Shown: in pieces, positions 9,959 to 23,100 of the stretch | How positions within the stretch are numbered: position 1 is the stretch's first letter | Layout of the letters: every line of letters begins with the position of its first letter | Source of the DNA: Odontocerum albicorne | Lineage: Eukaryota > Arthropoda > Insecta > Trichoptera > Odontoceridae | Direction: 5' to 3' | NCBI GenBank assembly: GCA_949825065.1 | Contig: OX463862.1 | Span: 17,457,246-17,521,245, forward strand | Length of the DNA: 64,000 nt | The notes under the pieces: model-generated | Databases searched by the model: none | What the model saw: the letters and a program-made list of their open reading frames with translations, nothing else | What the model was told of the DNA's origin: nothing | Position numbers and translations under genes: made by a program

Positions 9959-10359
9959 TTTTCAAGTGATGGATAGCTTGTTCGGAGTTTCGGTCCGATG
10001 GTAGGACACCTTACTCCTTCATCGGATAAGTTCTGACTGTTAAGATATTTATTGGAAATTTTTGGATCTTTTTGGGAATCGGGAAAGGATAGGTTTGTGG
10101 TAAATGTTTAGATTTTATGAATGATTATGAGAAATTATAAACGATTAAATACATATGTAAATATGATGATATAAACATAATATTAAATACAAATATACAT
10201 AAATTTGTGTCGTCACACACTGTTTTATATTGAATGGGTGAAAAAAAAAAATAATGATGGAGAACAAATTATAAGAATGAATATAGTATATGAAGAAAAG
10301 TAAATGAGTGGGGAAACGTGTGTGACTTTTATAAATATATTAAGGTGTTGAAAATGTTT
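9959..10359. repeat. Segment X, copy 1 (non-satellite insert)
   Basis: About 400 bp without satellite similarity lie between aataattct and gtggtgatt of a monomer. It starts ttttcaagtgatggatagc and ends ggtgttgaaaatgttt. A weak 7-bp inverted end (ttttcaa/ttgaaaa) is present but no target duplication is clear. Near-identical copies lie at 17055-17457 and 28010-28419, each next to a cacggggaac-type monomer. Origin unknown. Confidence 0.85.
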
Positions 10360-11094
10360 GTGGTGATTTTCTATATATATTCGTAAACTTGGTCGTCAAT
10401 GGCAGTTTTTTGAGTAAAAAGTGTTAAATTTCTCTATATTTCAAACAAATGTATAGAAGCTTTTTATGTTTTATATTATAATCAACGTCAATGTATTTTA
10501 ACTATACTTTTGTGTTGATTCCTCATATTTCTAGCAGTTTTGTACAAAAAATTGGTATTTTGTAAGTCTTTAGTAATAAAATTCATTTTATACTTGGAAA
10601 TATTGATGCAAAATATTGAAATTTAGCAAAATTTGCCGTTTAGGACAAAAAACATGGGAACACGTGGAACAAATAATAATTCTGTGGTGATTTTCTATAT
10701 ATATTTGTAAGTTTGGTCGTCAATGGCAGTATTTTGAGTAAAAAGTGTGAAATTTCTCTTTATTCTAAACAAATGTACAGGAGGTTTTGATGTTTTATAT
10801 TATAATCAACGTCAATGTATTTTAACAATACTTTTGTGTTGATTCCTTTTAATTCTAGCAGTTTTGTACAAAAAATTGGTATTTTGTAAATGAAAAGTAA
10901 TAAAATTCATTTTATACTTTGAAATATTGATGCAAAATATTGAAATTTAGCAAAATTAGCCGTTTAGGACAAAAAACATGGGAAGACGTGGAAATAATAA
11001 TAATTCTGTGGTGATTTTCTATATATATTCGTAAGATTGGTCGTGAATGGCAGTTGTTTGAGTGAAAAGTGAGAAATTTCTCTAGAGTTAAAAC

Positions 11095-11757
11095 CTCTTT
11101 TGCCCAAAGGCAATATGCTTATTTGGCTCCCATTACATACAATGGCGTGCCGACTTCAATAAAAGTAAAGGTAGGAAAACCATTTAGACAGTCGATCGGA
11201 GCGTGGTTGTTATTGCGACAGGATTTTGAGTACTTGGGCTTTCAGGATGAATGACGAGTGGAAAGGATTTATGTGAGCTCGTGAGTGTGGGTCTCTTCTT
11301 GTTGTTTTAATTTTGGTGGTTTTTGTATTTGTGTTTCTGTGTGTTTTTCTTTTTTTCTTCATTTTTTATGTTTTGGATTTGTTTTGAATTTTATTCTTAT
11401 GATTGTGTGCGGTATATTGTGGGATGAATATTTTTGGTCTTTCTGGAGTGATAATGTGTGAGGAGTTGAGTTTCGCAAGATGTTTCCAGTTGTAGTTGAG
11501 TGTCACTGTTTGTCAGGTTGATGAGAGCGTGCAACGGGGTTTTTTTAGTGTTATCAAAAATCGGAAAGAAGTATCGATTTATTTTTTCATGCTAAATATC
11601 CTCAGTGAGATACAGGCAAAAGCCTAGTTTACTGGGGATATGACAAATGAAAGGCAAAAAACCCAGATCCATTAAAATTATATGTCCAAATCAAATAACC
11701 TGTTGTTTTTTCTCAAATTGTGTATATTTCTTGTCATGTGTAATAATAATAATAATA
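11095..11757 (+). mobile_element. Segment Y copy 1: 5'-truncated CR1/Jockey-like LINE 3' end
   Basis: The insert follows satellite sequence gaaatttctcta. Its first about 140 bp encode VKTSFAQRQYAYLAPITYNG, then FRQSIGAWLLLRQDFEYLG and a stop. This fits the loosely conserved last residues of CR1/Jockey-like ORF2 proteins (F..R...Y.AP..(W/Y)N..P ... F...L..WLL). A about 500-bp 3' UTR follows, ending in a (TAA)n tail, as such LINEs often do. The 3' junction jumps to ctagcagttttg of the monomer, skipping about 100 bp of satellite present at copy 3. The reading frame starts inside satellite, so the annotated methionine is not real. Confidence 0.75.
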
Positions 11758-13639
11758 ATTCTAGCAGTTTTGTACAAAAAATTGGTATTTTGTAACTCAA
11801 AAGTAATAAAATTCATTTTATACTTGGAAATATTGATGCAAAATATTGAAATTTTGCAAAATTTGCCGTTTAGGACAAAACACATGGGAACACGTGGAAC
11901 AAATAATAATTCTGTGGTGATTTTCTTATATATTCGTAAGCTTGGTAGTCAACGGCAGTTTTTTGAGTAAAAAGTGTGAAATTGCTCTACATATATAACT
12001 AACAAATGTTCATACGTTTTTTTGAGGTTTTAAATGTTTATATGACAAATAACGTCAATGCGTTTCTAAAATACTTTTTTCTTGATTCATTATAATTCTA
12101 ACGTTTTTGTACGAAAAATCGGTATTTTGTAAGTCAAAATTAAAAAAACACAATTTAAACTGACATTATTGACGCAAAATATTGATATTTATAAAAATAA
12201 AGCATTTGGGATGAAAAACACGAAAACACGTGGAACAAATAATAATTTTGTGATGATTTTCTACATGTATTCGTAAGCTTGGTCGTCAATGACAGTTTTT
12301 TGAGTGAAAAGTGTGAAATTTCCATATATTACAAACAAATGTCCAGGAGGTTTTAATGTTTTTCTATCATAATCAACGTCAAGGAATTTCTACTACACAT
12401 TTGTCTTGATTCCTTTTAATTCTAGCAGTTTTGTTAAAAAAGTTTTTTTTGTAAATCAAAAGTAATAAAATTAATTTAATACTTGGAAAAATTGTTGCAA
12501 AATATTGAAATTTAGCAAAATTTGCCGTTTAAAACAAAAAACATGGGAACAAATAATAATTCTGTGGTGATTTTCTATATATATTCGTAAGCTTGGTCGT
12601 CAATGGCAGTATTTTGAGTAAAAAGTGTGAAATTTCTCTATATTACAAACAAATGTACAGGAGGTTTTAATGTTTTTATATCATAATCAACGCCAATGCA
12701 TTTCAACTACACTTTTGTCTTGATTCCTATTAATTCTAGCAGTTTTGTACAAAAAATTGGTATTTTGTAAATGAAAAGTAATAAAATTCATTTAATACTT
12801 TGAAATATTGATGCAAAATATTGAAATTTTGCAAAATTAGCCGTTTAGGACAAAAACATGGGAACACGTGGAACAAATAATAATTTTGTGGTGATTTTCT
12901 ATATATATTCGTAAGCTTGGTCGTCAATGGCAGTTTTTTGAGTAGTAAGTGTGAAATTTCTCTATATTTCAAACAAATGTATAGGAGTTTTTAATGTTTT
13001 ATATCATAATCAACGCCAATGTATTTTAACTATACTAATGTGTTGATTCCTTTTAATTCTAGCAGTTTTGTACAAAAAATTGGTATTTTCTTTAGTAATA
13101 AAATTCGTCTTATACTTGGAAATATTGTTGCAAAATATTGAAATTTAGCAAAATTTGCCGTTTAGGAAAAAAAACATGGGAACACGTGGAACAAATAATA
13201 ATTCTGTGGTGATTTTCCAAATACATTTGTAAGCTTGGTCGCCAATCGCAGTATTTTGAGTAAAAAGTGTGAAATTTCTCTATATTTCGAACAAATGTAC
13301 AGGAGGTTTTAATGTTTTTATATCATAATCAACGCCAATGCATTTCAACGACACTTTTGTATTGATTCCTATTAATTCTAGCAGTTTTGTACAAAAAATT
13401 GGTATTTTGTAAATCAAAAGTAATACATTTTATACTTGGAAATATTGTTGCAAACTATTGAAATTTAGCAAAATTTGCCGTTTAGGACAAAAAACATGGG
13501 AACACGTGGAACAAATAATAATTCTGTGGTGATTTTCTATATATATTTGTAAGCTTGGTCGTCAATGGCAGTATTTTGAATAAAAAGTGTGAAATTTCTC
13601 TATATTTCGAACAAATGTACAGGAGGTTTTAATGTTTTT

Positions 13640-13681
13640 ATATCATCTTGTCATGTGTTATAATATTAATAATAATTCTAG
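13640..13681 (+). repeat. Chimeric monomer carrying the last about 35 bp of segment Y
   Basis: A monomer breaks off after tatatcat and continues cttgtcatgtgttataatat, then taataataattctagcag. The inserted words are the terminal bases and tail of segment Y, and the junction back to satellite is identical to that of Y copies 1 and 2. It is a recombination or template-switch scar. Confidence 0.85.
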
Positions 13682-16600
13682 CAGTTTTGTACAAAAAATT
13701 GGTATTTTGTAACTCAAAAGTAATAAAATTCATTTTATACTTGGAAATATTGATGCAAAATATTGAAATTTTGCAAAATTTGCCGTTTAGGACAAAGAAC
13801 ATGGGAACACGTGGAACAAATAATAATTCTGTGGTGATTTTCTTATATATTCGTAAGCTTGGTAGTCAACGGCAGTTTTTTGAGTAAAAAGTGTGAAATT
13901 GCTCTACATATATAACTAACAAATGTTCATACGTTTTTTTGAGGTTTTAAATGTTTATATGACAAATAACGTCAATGCGTTTCTAAAATACTTTTTTCTT
14001 GATTCATTATAATTCTAACGTTTTTGTACGAAAAATCGGTATTTTGTAAGTCAAAATTAAAAAAACACAATTTAAACTGACATTATTGACGCAAAATATT
14101 GATATTTATAAAAATAAAGCATTTGGGATGAAAAACACGAAAACACGTGGAACAAATAATAATTTTGTGATGATTTTCTACATGTATTCGTAAGCTTGGT
14201 CGTCAATGACAGTTTTTTGAGTGAAAAGTGTGAAATTTCCATATATTACAAACAAATGTCCAGGAGGTTTTAATGTTTTTCTATCATAATCAACGTCAAG
14301 GAATTTCTACTACACTTTTGTCTTGATTCCTTTTAATTCTAGCAGTTTTGTTAAAAAAGTTTTTTTTGTAAATCAAAAGTAATAAAATTAATTTAATACT
14401 TGGAAATATTGTTGCAAAATATTGAAATTTAGCAAAATTTGCCGTTTAGAACAAAAAACATGGGAACAAATAATAATTCTGTGGTGATTTTCTATATATA
14501 TTCGTAAGCTTGGTCGTCAATGGCAGTATTTTGAGTAAAAAGTGTGAAATTTCTCTATATTTCAAACCAATGTATAGGGAGGGTTTTGATGTTTTATATC
14601 ATAATCAACGTCAATGTATTTTAACTACACTGTTGTGTTGATTCCTTTTAATTCTAGCAGTTTTGTACAAAAAATAGGTATTTTGTAACTCAAAAGTAAT
14701 AAAATTCATTTTATACTTGGAAATAATGATGAAAAATATTTAAATTTTGCAAAATTTGCCGTTTAGGACCAAAAACATGGGAACACGTGGAACAAATAAT
14801 AATTCTGTGGTGATTTTCTATATATATTTGTAAGCTTGGTCGTCAATGGCAGTATTTTGAATAAAAAGTGTGAAATTTCTCTATATTTCGAACAAATGTA
14901 GAGGAGGTTTTAATGTTTTTATATCATAATCAACGCCAATGCATTTCAACGACACTTTTGTCTTGATTCCTATTAATTCTAGCAGTTTTGTACAAAAAAT
15001 TGGTATTTTGTAAATGAAAAGTAATAAAATTCATTTTATACTTGGAAATATTGTTGCAAAATATTGAAATTTAGCAAAATTTGCCATTTAGGACAAAAAA
15101 CATGGGAACACGTGGAACAAATAATAATTCTGTGGTGATTTTCTATATATATTTGTAAGCTTGGTCGTCAATGGCAGTATTTTGAGTAAAAAGTGTGAAA
15201 TTTCTCTATATTTCAAACAAATGTATAGGAAGTTTTGATGTTTTATATCATAATCAACGTCAATGTATTTTAACTATACCTTTTGTGTTGATTCCTTTTA
15301 TTTCTAGCAGTTTTGTATAAAAATTGGTATTTTGTAAGTCTTTAGTAATAAAATTCATTTTATACTTGGAAATATTGATGCAAAATATTTAAATTTTGCA
15401 AAATTTGCCGTTTAGGACAAAAAACATGGGAACACGTGGAACAAATAATAATTCTGTGGTGATTTTCTATATATATTTGTAAGCTTGGTCGTCAATGGCA
15501 GTATTTTGAGTAAAAAGTGTGAAATTTCTCTATATTTCAAACAAATGTATAGGAAGTTTTGATGTTTTATATCATAATCAACGTCAATGTATTTTAACTA
15601 TACCTTTTGTGTTGATTCCTTTTAATTCTAGCAGTTTTATACAAAAAATTGGTATTTTGTAAATGAAACGTAATAAAATTCATTTTATACTTTGAAATAT
15701 TGATGCAAAATATTGAAATTTTGCAAAATTAGCCGTTTAGGACAAAAAACATGGGAACACGTGGAACAAATAATAATTCTGTGGTGATTTTCTTATATAT
15801 TCGTAAGCTTGGTCGTCAATTGCAGTTTTTTGAGTAAAAAGTGTGAAATTGCTCTATATAACTAACAAATGTTCATACGTTTTTTTGAGGTTTTAAATGT
15901 TTATATGACAAATAACTTCAATGCGTTTCTAAAATACTTTTCTTGATTCATTATAATTCTAACGTTTTTGTACGAAAAATCCGTATTTTGTAAGTCAAAA
16001 TTAAAAAAACACAATTTAAACTGACATTATTGACGCAAAATATTGATATTTATAAAAATAAAGCATTTGGGATGAAAAACACGAAAACACGTGGAACAAA
16101 TAATAATTTTGTGATGATTTTCTACATGTATTCGTAAGCTTGGTCGTCAATGACAGTTTTTTGAGTGAAAAGTGTGAAATTTCCATATATTACAAACAAA
16201 TGTCCAGGAGGTTTTAATGTTTTTCTATCATAATCAACGTCAAGCAATTTCTACTACACTTTTGTCTTGATTCCTTTTAATTCTAGCAGTTTTGTTAAAA
16301 AAGTTTTTTTTGTAAATCAAAAGTAATAAAATTAATTTAATACTTGGAAATATTGTTGCAAAATATTGAAATTTAGCAAAATTTGCCGTTTAGAACAAAA
16401 AACATGGGAACAAATAATAAATTCTGTGGTGATTTTCTATATATATTCGTAAGCTTGGTCGTCAATGGCAGTATTTTGAGTAAAAAGTGTGAAATTTCTC
16501 TATATTACAAACAAATGTACAGGAGGTTTTAATGTTTTTATATCATAATCAACGCCAATGCATTTCAACTACACTTTTGTCTTGATTCCTATTAATTCTA

Positions 16601-16984
16601 GCAGTTTTGTACAAAAAATTGGTATTTTGTAAATGAAAAGTAATAAAATTCATTTAATACTTTGAAATATTGATGCAAAATATTGAAATTTTGCAAAATT
16701 AGCCGTTTAGGACAAAAACATGGGAACACGTGGAACAAATAATAGTTTTGTGGTGATTTTCTATATATATTCGTAAGCTTGGTCGTCAATGGCAGTTTTT
16801 TGAGTAGTAAGTATGAAATTTCTCTATATTTCAAACAAATGTATAGGAGTTTTTGATGTTTTATATCATAATCAACGCCAATGTATTTTAACTATACTAA
16901 TGTGTTGATTCCTTTTAATTCTAGCAGTTTTGTACAAAAAATTGGTATTTTCTTTAGTAATAAAATTCGTCTTATACTTGGAAA

Positions 16985-17040
16985 TGGGAAAAACATGGGA
17001 ACATGGGAAAAACATGGGAAAAACATGGGAACACGGGGAA
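16985..17040. repeat. Local gggaaaaacat expansion in a monomer
   Basis: The motif gggaa(aaa)catgggaa is iterated about four times within one monomer immediately upstream of segment X copy 2. Other monomers carry it once. This suggests slippage in the block that also contains the mariner. Confidence 0.85.
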
Positions 17041-17054
17041 CAAATAATAATTCT

Positions 17055-17457
17055 TTTTCAAGTGATGGATAGCTTGTTCGGAGTTTCGGTCCGATGGTAG
17101 GACACCTTACTCCTTCATCGGATAAGTTCTGACTGTTAAGATATTTATTGGAAATTTTTGGATCTTTTTGGGAATCGGGAAAGGATAGGTTTGTGGTAAA
17201 TGTTTAGATTTTATGAATGATTATGAGAAATTATAAACGATTAAATACATATATAAATATGATGATATGTACATAATATTAAATACAAATATACATAAAT
17301 TTGTGTCGTCACACACTGTTTTATATTGAATGGGTGAAAAAAAAAATAAAAAAAAAATAATGAATAAATTATAAGAATGAATATAGTATATGTAGATAAG
17401 TATGAGTGGGGAAACGTGTGTGACTTTTATAAATATATTAAGGTGTAGAAAATGTTT
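17055..17457. repeat. Segment X, copy 2
   Basis: Same 400-bp non-satellite segment as 9959-10359, with identical boundaries within monomers. The A-run near 17340 differs in length between copies. Confidence 0.85.
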
Positions 17458-17801
17458 GTGGTGATTTTCTATATATATTCGTAAACTTGGTCGTCAATGG
17501 CAGTTTTTTGAGTAAAAAGTGTTAAATTTCTCTATATTTCAAATAAATGTATAGAAGCTTTTTATGTTGTATATTATAATCAACGTCAATGTATTTTAAC
17601 TATACTTTTGTGTTGATTCCTTATATTTCTAGCAGTTTTGTACAAAAAATTGGTATTTTGTAAGTCTTTAGTAATAAAATTCATTTTATACTTGGAAATA
17701 TTGATGCAAAATATTGAAATTTAGCAAAATTTGCCGTTTAGGACAAAAAACATGGGAACATGTGGAACAAATAATAATTCTGTGGTGATTTTCTATATAT
17801 A

Positions 17802-19076
17802 TTAGGTCCTTACATATGAAATTGGCGTTTTGTTTGGGAGGAACATAAAGTTGATTTTTTTTTAATATAATATATTTATTTAATCAAAGTATGTACCATT
17901 GCTATCTATGCACTTTTGCCATCTCATAGGTAGTTCATCGATCCCTTTACTAAAAAAACCATTCGGACGGGAATCAATAAAATCTTTGAAGTCGGTTTGG
18001 ACTGCCCCATCGGAGTTGAATTTTTTCCCTTGCAAGAAGTTATCCAAATTTCGAAAAAAATAGTAATCTGTTGGGGCAAGGTCCGGAGAGTACGGTGGAT
18101 GTCTTAGACATTCCAATTGAAGCTCTTCTAATTTGGTAGCCGTCTGTTGTGCAGTGTGTGGTCTAGCGTTATCATGAAGCAGCAGTGGCCTAGAGCGATT
18201 AACCAGCCTCGGTTGTTTAGCAGCTAGCTTTTCCATCATGGTTTGCAGTTGCTGACAATAGACATCTGCCGTAATCGTCTGGCCAGATTTAAGAAAGCTG
18301 TAGTGAACGACACCAGCACTAGTCCACCAAACGCTCACAAGTAACTTTTTTGGAGTCAATTTTCGCTTGGGGCATGGTTTGGCTGGTTCGGCAGGGTTCA
18401 GCCATTGCGATGAGCGCTTCCGATTATCATACAGGATCCACTTTTCATCACAGGTAATGATTCGATTCAAAATCCCTTCATTATTGTGCCGGTTGAGTAA
18501 TGCAACGCAGCAGTCAACGCGCGTTTGTTGATTTGCTTCACTCAATTCGTGAGGTACCCACCTTTCAAGCTTTTTCACCTTCCCAATTTGCTTCAAGTGG
18601 ATTAAAACAGTTTTATCACTAACACCGCAGCCTGCAGCTAACTCGGACGTGGTTTGCGATGGATCCGCTTCCACAATAGCCTTCAATTCTTCATTATCAA
18701 CTTTCTCCACGGGGCTTGTTCTGCAGGTCGAAATTTCCAGAACGAAAACGTTGGAACCAAAAACGCACTGTGTTTTCTTTTGCGGCACCGTCGCCATACA
18801 CATCATTAATCCTTCGAGCCGTTTCTGCAGCACTGGTGCCAAGGTGGAACTCGTACTCGTAAATAACGCGATATTTCAAGTTTTCCATTTTGTAAACTGA
18901 TTTTTTTAAACTGATTTGTAAACTGATTTGTAAACTGTTTTGTAAACTTTTCGAAACACAAATACTTGAGTAAATAGCTGTATAAATTTGAATTTGGAAT
19001 TCCTAACCAAAGAGAAGATATTTGAGATCAAAGTTGCCAGTACGGCAAAACGCCAATTTCATATGTAAGGACCTAA
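17802..19076 (-). mobile_element. Full-length mariner element nested in the satellite
   Basis: The 1275-bp element has perfect 31-bp inverted terminal repeats starting TTAGGTCCTTACATATGAAA and a TA target duplication at 17800-17801 and 19077-19078. Monomers at equivalent places in the other two blocks (near 10700 and 28762) read ttctatatatatttgtaag without interruption, giving exact empty sites. It holds one transposase gene on the minus strand, broken by a frameshift. Length and end structure are typical of mariner. Confidence 0.97.
17880..18888 (-). pseudogene. mariner transposase (DD34D), one frameshift
   Basis: Cut-and-paste transposase that would bind the terminal repeats and integrate at TA. 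The start ATG at 18888 opens about 63 residues with helix-turn-helix character (MENLKYRVIYEYEF, then TVRFWFQRFRSGNFDL). The frame ends at 18697, while the rest of the protein runs in another frame through PVEKVDNEELKAIVEADPSQ to a stop at 17880. All hallmarks are present: WVPHEL linker, TCDEKW (first D), HDNARPHTA (second D) and YSPDLAPTDYYFF (third D), with 34 residues between the second and third D. The shift falls near 18700-18720 and amounts to a net loss of two bases modulo three. Product would be about 340 residues, usual for mariner. The 320-residue downstream frame is not a natural start. Confidence 0.93.
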
Positions 19077-19437
19077 TATTTGTAAGTTTGGTCGTCAATG
19101 GCAGTATTTTGAGTAAAAAGTGTGAAATTTCTCTTTATTCTAAACAAATGTACAGGAGGTTTTGATGTTTTATATTATAATCAACGTCAATGTATTTTAA
19201 CAATACTTTTGTGTTGATTCCTTTTAATTCTAGCAGTTTTGTACAAAAAATTGGTATTTTGTAAATGAAAAGTAATAAAATTCATTTTATACTTTGAAAT
19301 ATTGATGCAAAATATTTTGGGACAAAAAACATGGGAAGACGTGGAAATAATAATAATTCTGTGGTGATTTTCTATATATATTCGTAAGATTGGTCGTGAA
19401 TGGCAGTTGTTTGAGTGAAAAGTGAGAAATTTCTCTA

Positions 19438-20111
19438 GAGTTAAAACCTCTTTTGCCCAAAGGCAATATGCTTATTTGGCTCCCATTACATACAATGGAG
19501 TGCCGACTTTAATAAAAGTAAAGGTAGGAAAACCATTTAGACAGTCGATCGGAGCGTGGTTGTTATTGCGACAGGATTTTGAGTACTTGGGCTTTCAGGA
19601 TGAATGACGAGTGGAAAGGATTTATGTGAGCTCGTGAGTGTGGGTCTCTTCTTGTTGTTTTAATTTTGGTGGTTTTTGTATTTGTGTTTCTGTGTGTTTT
19701 TCTTTTTTTCTTCATTTTTTATGTTTTGGATTTGTTTTGAATTTTATTCTTATGATTGTGTGCGGTATATTGTGGGATGAATATTTTTGGTCTTTCTGGA
19801 GTGATAATGTGTGAGGAGTTGAGTTTCGCAAGATGTTTCCAGTTGTAGTTGAGTGTCACTGTTTGTCAGGTTGATGAGAGCGTGCAACGGGGTTTTTTTA
19901 GTGTTATCAAAAATCGGAAAGAAGTATCGATTTATTTTTTCATGCTTAATATCCTCAGTGAGATACAGGCAAAAGCCTAGTTTACTGGGGATATGACAAA
20001 TGAAAGGCAAAAAACCCAGATCCATTAAAATTATATGTCCAAATCAAATAACCTGTTGTTTTTTCTCAAATTGTGTATATTTCTTGTCATGTGTAATAAT
20101 AATAATAATAA
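19438..20111 (+). mobile_element. Segment Y, copy 2 (LINE 3' end)
   Basis: Nearly identical to 11095-11757, including the last ORF2 residues, the 3' UTR and the (TAA)n tail joined to ctagcagttttg. The distance from segment X copy 2, after subtracting the mariner, is about 1.1 kb, as in the other two blocks. Just upstream, at 19310-19320, a short deletion removes the gaaatttagcaaaatt stretch present in the sister monomers. Confidence 0.75.
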
Positions 20112-23100
20112 TTCTAGCAGTTTTGTACAAAAAATTGGTATTTTGTAACTCAAAAGTAATAAAATTCATTTTATACTTGGAAATATTGATGCAAAATATT
20201 GAAATTTTGCAAAATTTGCCGTTTAGGACAAAACACATGGGAACACGTGGAACAAATAATAATTCTGTGGTGATTTTCTTATATATTCGTAAGCTTGGTA
20301 GTCAACGGCAGTTTTTTGAGTAAAAAGTGTGAAATTGCTCTACATATATAACTAACAAATGTTCATACGTTTTTTTGAGGTTTTAAATGTTTATATGACA
20401 AATAACGTCAATGCGTTTCTAAAATACTTTTTTCTTGATTCATTATAATTCTAACGTTTTTGTACGAAAAATCGGTATTTTGTAAGTCAAAATTAAAAAA
20501 ACACAATTTAAACTGACATTATTGACGCAAAATATTGATATTTATAAAAATAAAGCATTTGGGATGAAAAACACGAAAACACGTGGAACAAATAATAATT
20601 TTGTGATGATTTTCTACATGTATTCGTAAGCTTGGTCGTCAATGACAGTTTTTTGAGTGAAAAGTGTGAAATTTCCATATATTACAAACAAATGTCCAGG
20701 AGGTTTTAATGTTTTTCTATCATAATCAACGTCAAGGAATTTCTACTACACATTTGTCTTGATTCCTTTTAATTCTAGCAGTTTTGTTAAAAAAGTTTTT
20801 TTTGTAAATCAAAAGTAATAAAATTAATTTAATACTTGGAAAAATTGTTGCAAAATATTGAAATTTAGCAAAATTTGCCGTTTAAAACAAAAAACATGGG
20901 AACAAATAATAATTCTGTGGTGATTTTCTATATATATTCGTAAGCTTGGTCGTCAATGGCAGTATTTTGAGTAAAAAGTGTGAAATTTCTCTATATTACA
21001 AACAAATGTACAGGAGGTTTTAATGTTTTTATATCATAATCAACGCCAATGCATTTCAACTACACTTTTGTCTTGATTCCTATTAATTCTAGCAGTTTTG
21101 TACAAAAAATTGGTATTTTGTAAATGAAAAGTAATAAAATTCATTTTATACTTGGAAATATTGTTGCAAAATATTGAAATTTAGCAAAATTTGCCGTTTA
21201 GGACAAAAAACATGGGAACACGTGGAACAAATAATAATTCTGTGGTGATTTTCTATATATATTTGTAAGCTTGGTCGTCAATGGCAGTATTTTGAGTAAA
21301 AAGTGTGAAATTTCTCTATATTTCAAACAAATGTATAGGAAGTTTTGATGTTTTATATCATAATCAACGTCAATGTATGTTAACTATACCTTTTGTGTGG
21401 ATTCCTTTTATTTCTAGCAGTTTTGTACAAAAATTGGTATTTTGTAAGTCTTTAGTAATAAAATTCATTTTATACTTGGAAATATTGTTGCAAAATATTG
21501 AAATTTTGCAAAATTTGCCGTTTAGGACAAAGAACATGGGAACACGTGGAACAAATAATAATTCTGTGGTGATTTTCTTATATATTCGTAAGCTTGGTAG
21601 TCAACGGCAGTTTTTTGAGTAAAAAGTGTGAAATTGCTCTACATATATAACTAACAAATGTTCATACGTTTTTTTGAGGTTTTAAATGTTTATATGACAA
21701 ATAACGTCAATGCGTTTCTAAAATACTTTTTTCTTGATTCATTATAATTCTAACGTTTTTGTACGAAAAATCGGTATTTTGTAAGTCAAAATTAAAAAAA
21801 CACAATTTAAACTGACATTATTGACGCAAAATATTGATATTTATAAAAATAAAGCATTTGGGATGAAAAACACGAAAACACGTGGAACAAATAATAATTT
21901 TGTGATGATTTTCTACATGTATTCGTAAGCTTGGTCGTCAATGACAGTTTTTTGAGTGAAAAGTGTGAAATTTCCATATATTACAAACAAATGTCCAGGA
22001 GGTTTTAATGTTTTTCTATCATAATCAACGTCAAGGAATTTCTACTACACTTTTGTCTTGATTCCTTTTAATTCTAGCAGTTTTGTTAAAAAAGTTTTTT
22101 TTGTAAATCAAAAGTAATAAAATTAATTTAATACTTGGAAATATTGTTGCAAAATATTGAAATTTAGCAAAATTTGCCATTTAGAACAAAAAACATGGGA
22201 ACAAATAATAATTCTGTGGTGATTTTCTATATATATTCGTAAGCTTGGTCGTCAATGGCAGTATTTTGAGTAAAAAGTGTGAAATTTCTCTATATTTCAA
22301 ACCAATGTATAGGGAGGGTTTTGATGTTTTATATCATAATCAACGTCAATGTATTTTAACTACACTGTTGTGTTGATTCCTTTTAATTCTAGCAGTTTTG
22401 TACAAAAAATAGGTATTTTGTAACTCAAAAGTAATAAAATTCATTTTATACTTGGAAATAATGATGAAAAATATTTAAATTTTGCAAAATTTGCCGTTTA
22501 GGACCAAAAACATGGGAACACGTGGAACAAATAATAATTCTGTGGTGATTTTCTATATATATTTGTAAGCTTGGTCGTCAATGGCAGTATTTTGAATAAA
22601 AAGTGTGAAATTTCTCTATATTTCGAACAAATGTACAGGAGGTTTTAATGTTTTTATATCATAATCAACGCCAATGCATTTCAACGACACTTTTGTCTTG
22701 ATTCCTATTAATTCTAGCAGTTTTGTACAAAAAATTGGTATTTTGTAAATGAAAAGTAATAAAATTCATTTTATACTTGGAAATATTGTTGCAAAATATT
22801 GAAATTTAGCAAAATTTGCCGTTTAGGACAAAAAACATGGGAACACGTGGAACAAATAATAATTCTGTGGTGATTTTCTATATATATTTGTAAGTTTGGT
22901 CGTCAATGGCAGTATTTTGAGTAAAAAGTGTGAAATTTCTCTATATTTCAAACAAATGTATAGGAAGTTTTGATGTTTTATATCATAATCAACGTCAATG
23001 TATTTTAACTATACCTTTTGTGTTGATTCCTTTTATTTCTAGCAGTTTTGTACAAAAATTGGTATTTTGTAAGTCTTTAGTAATAAAATTCATTTTATAC

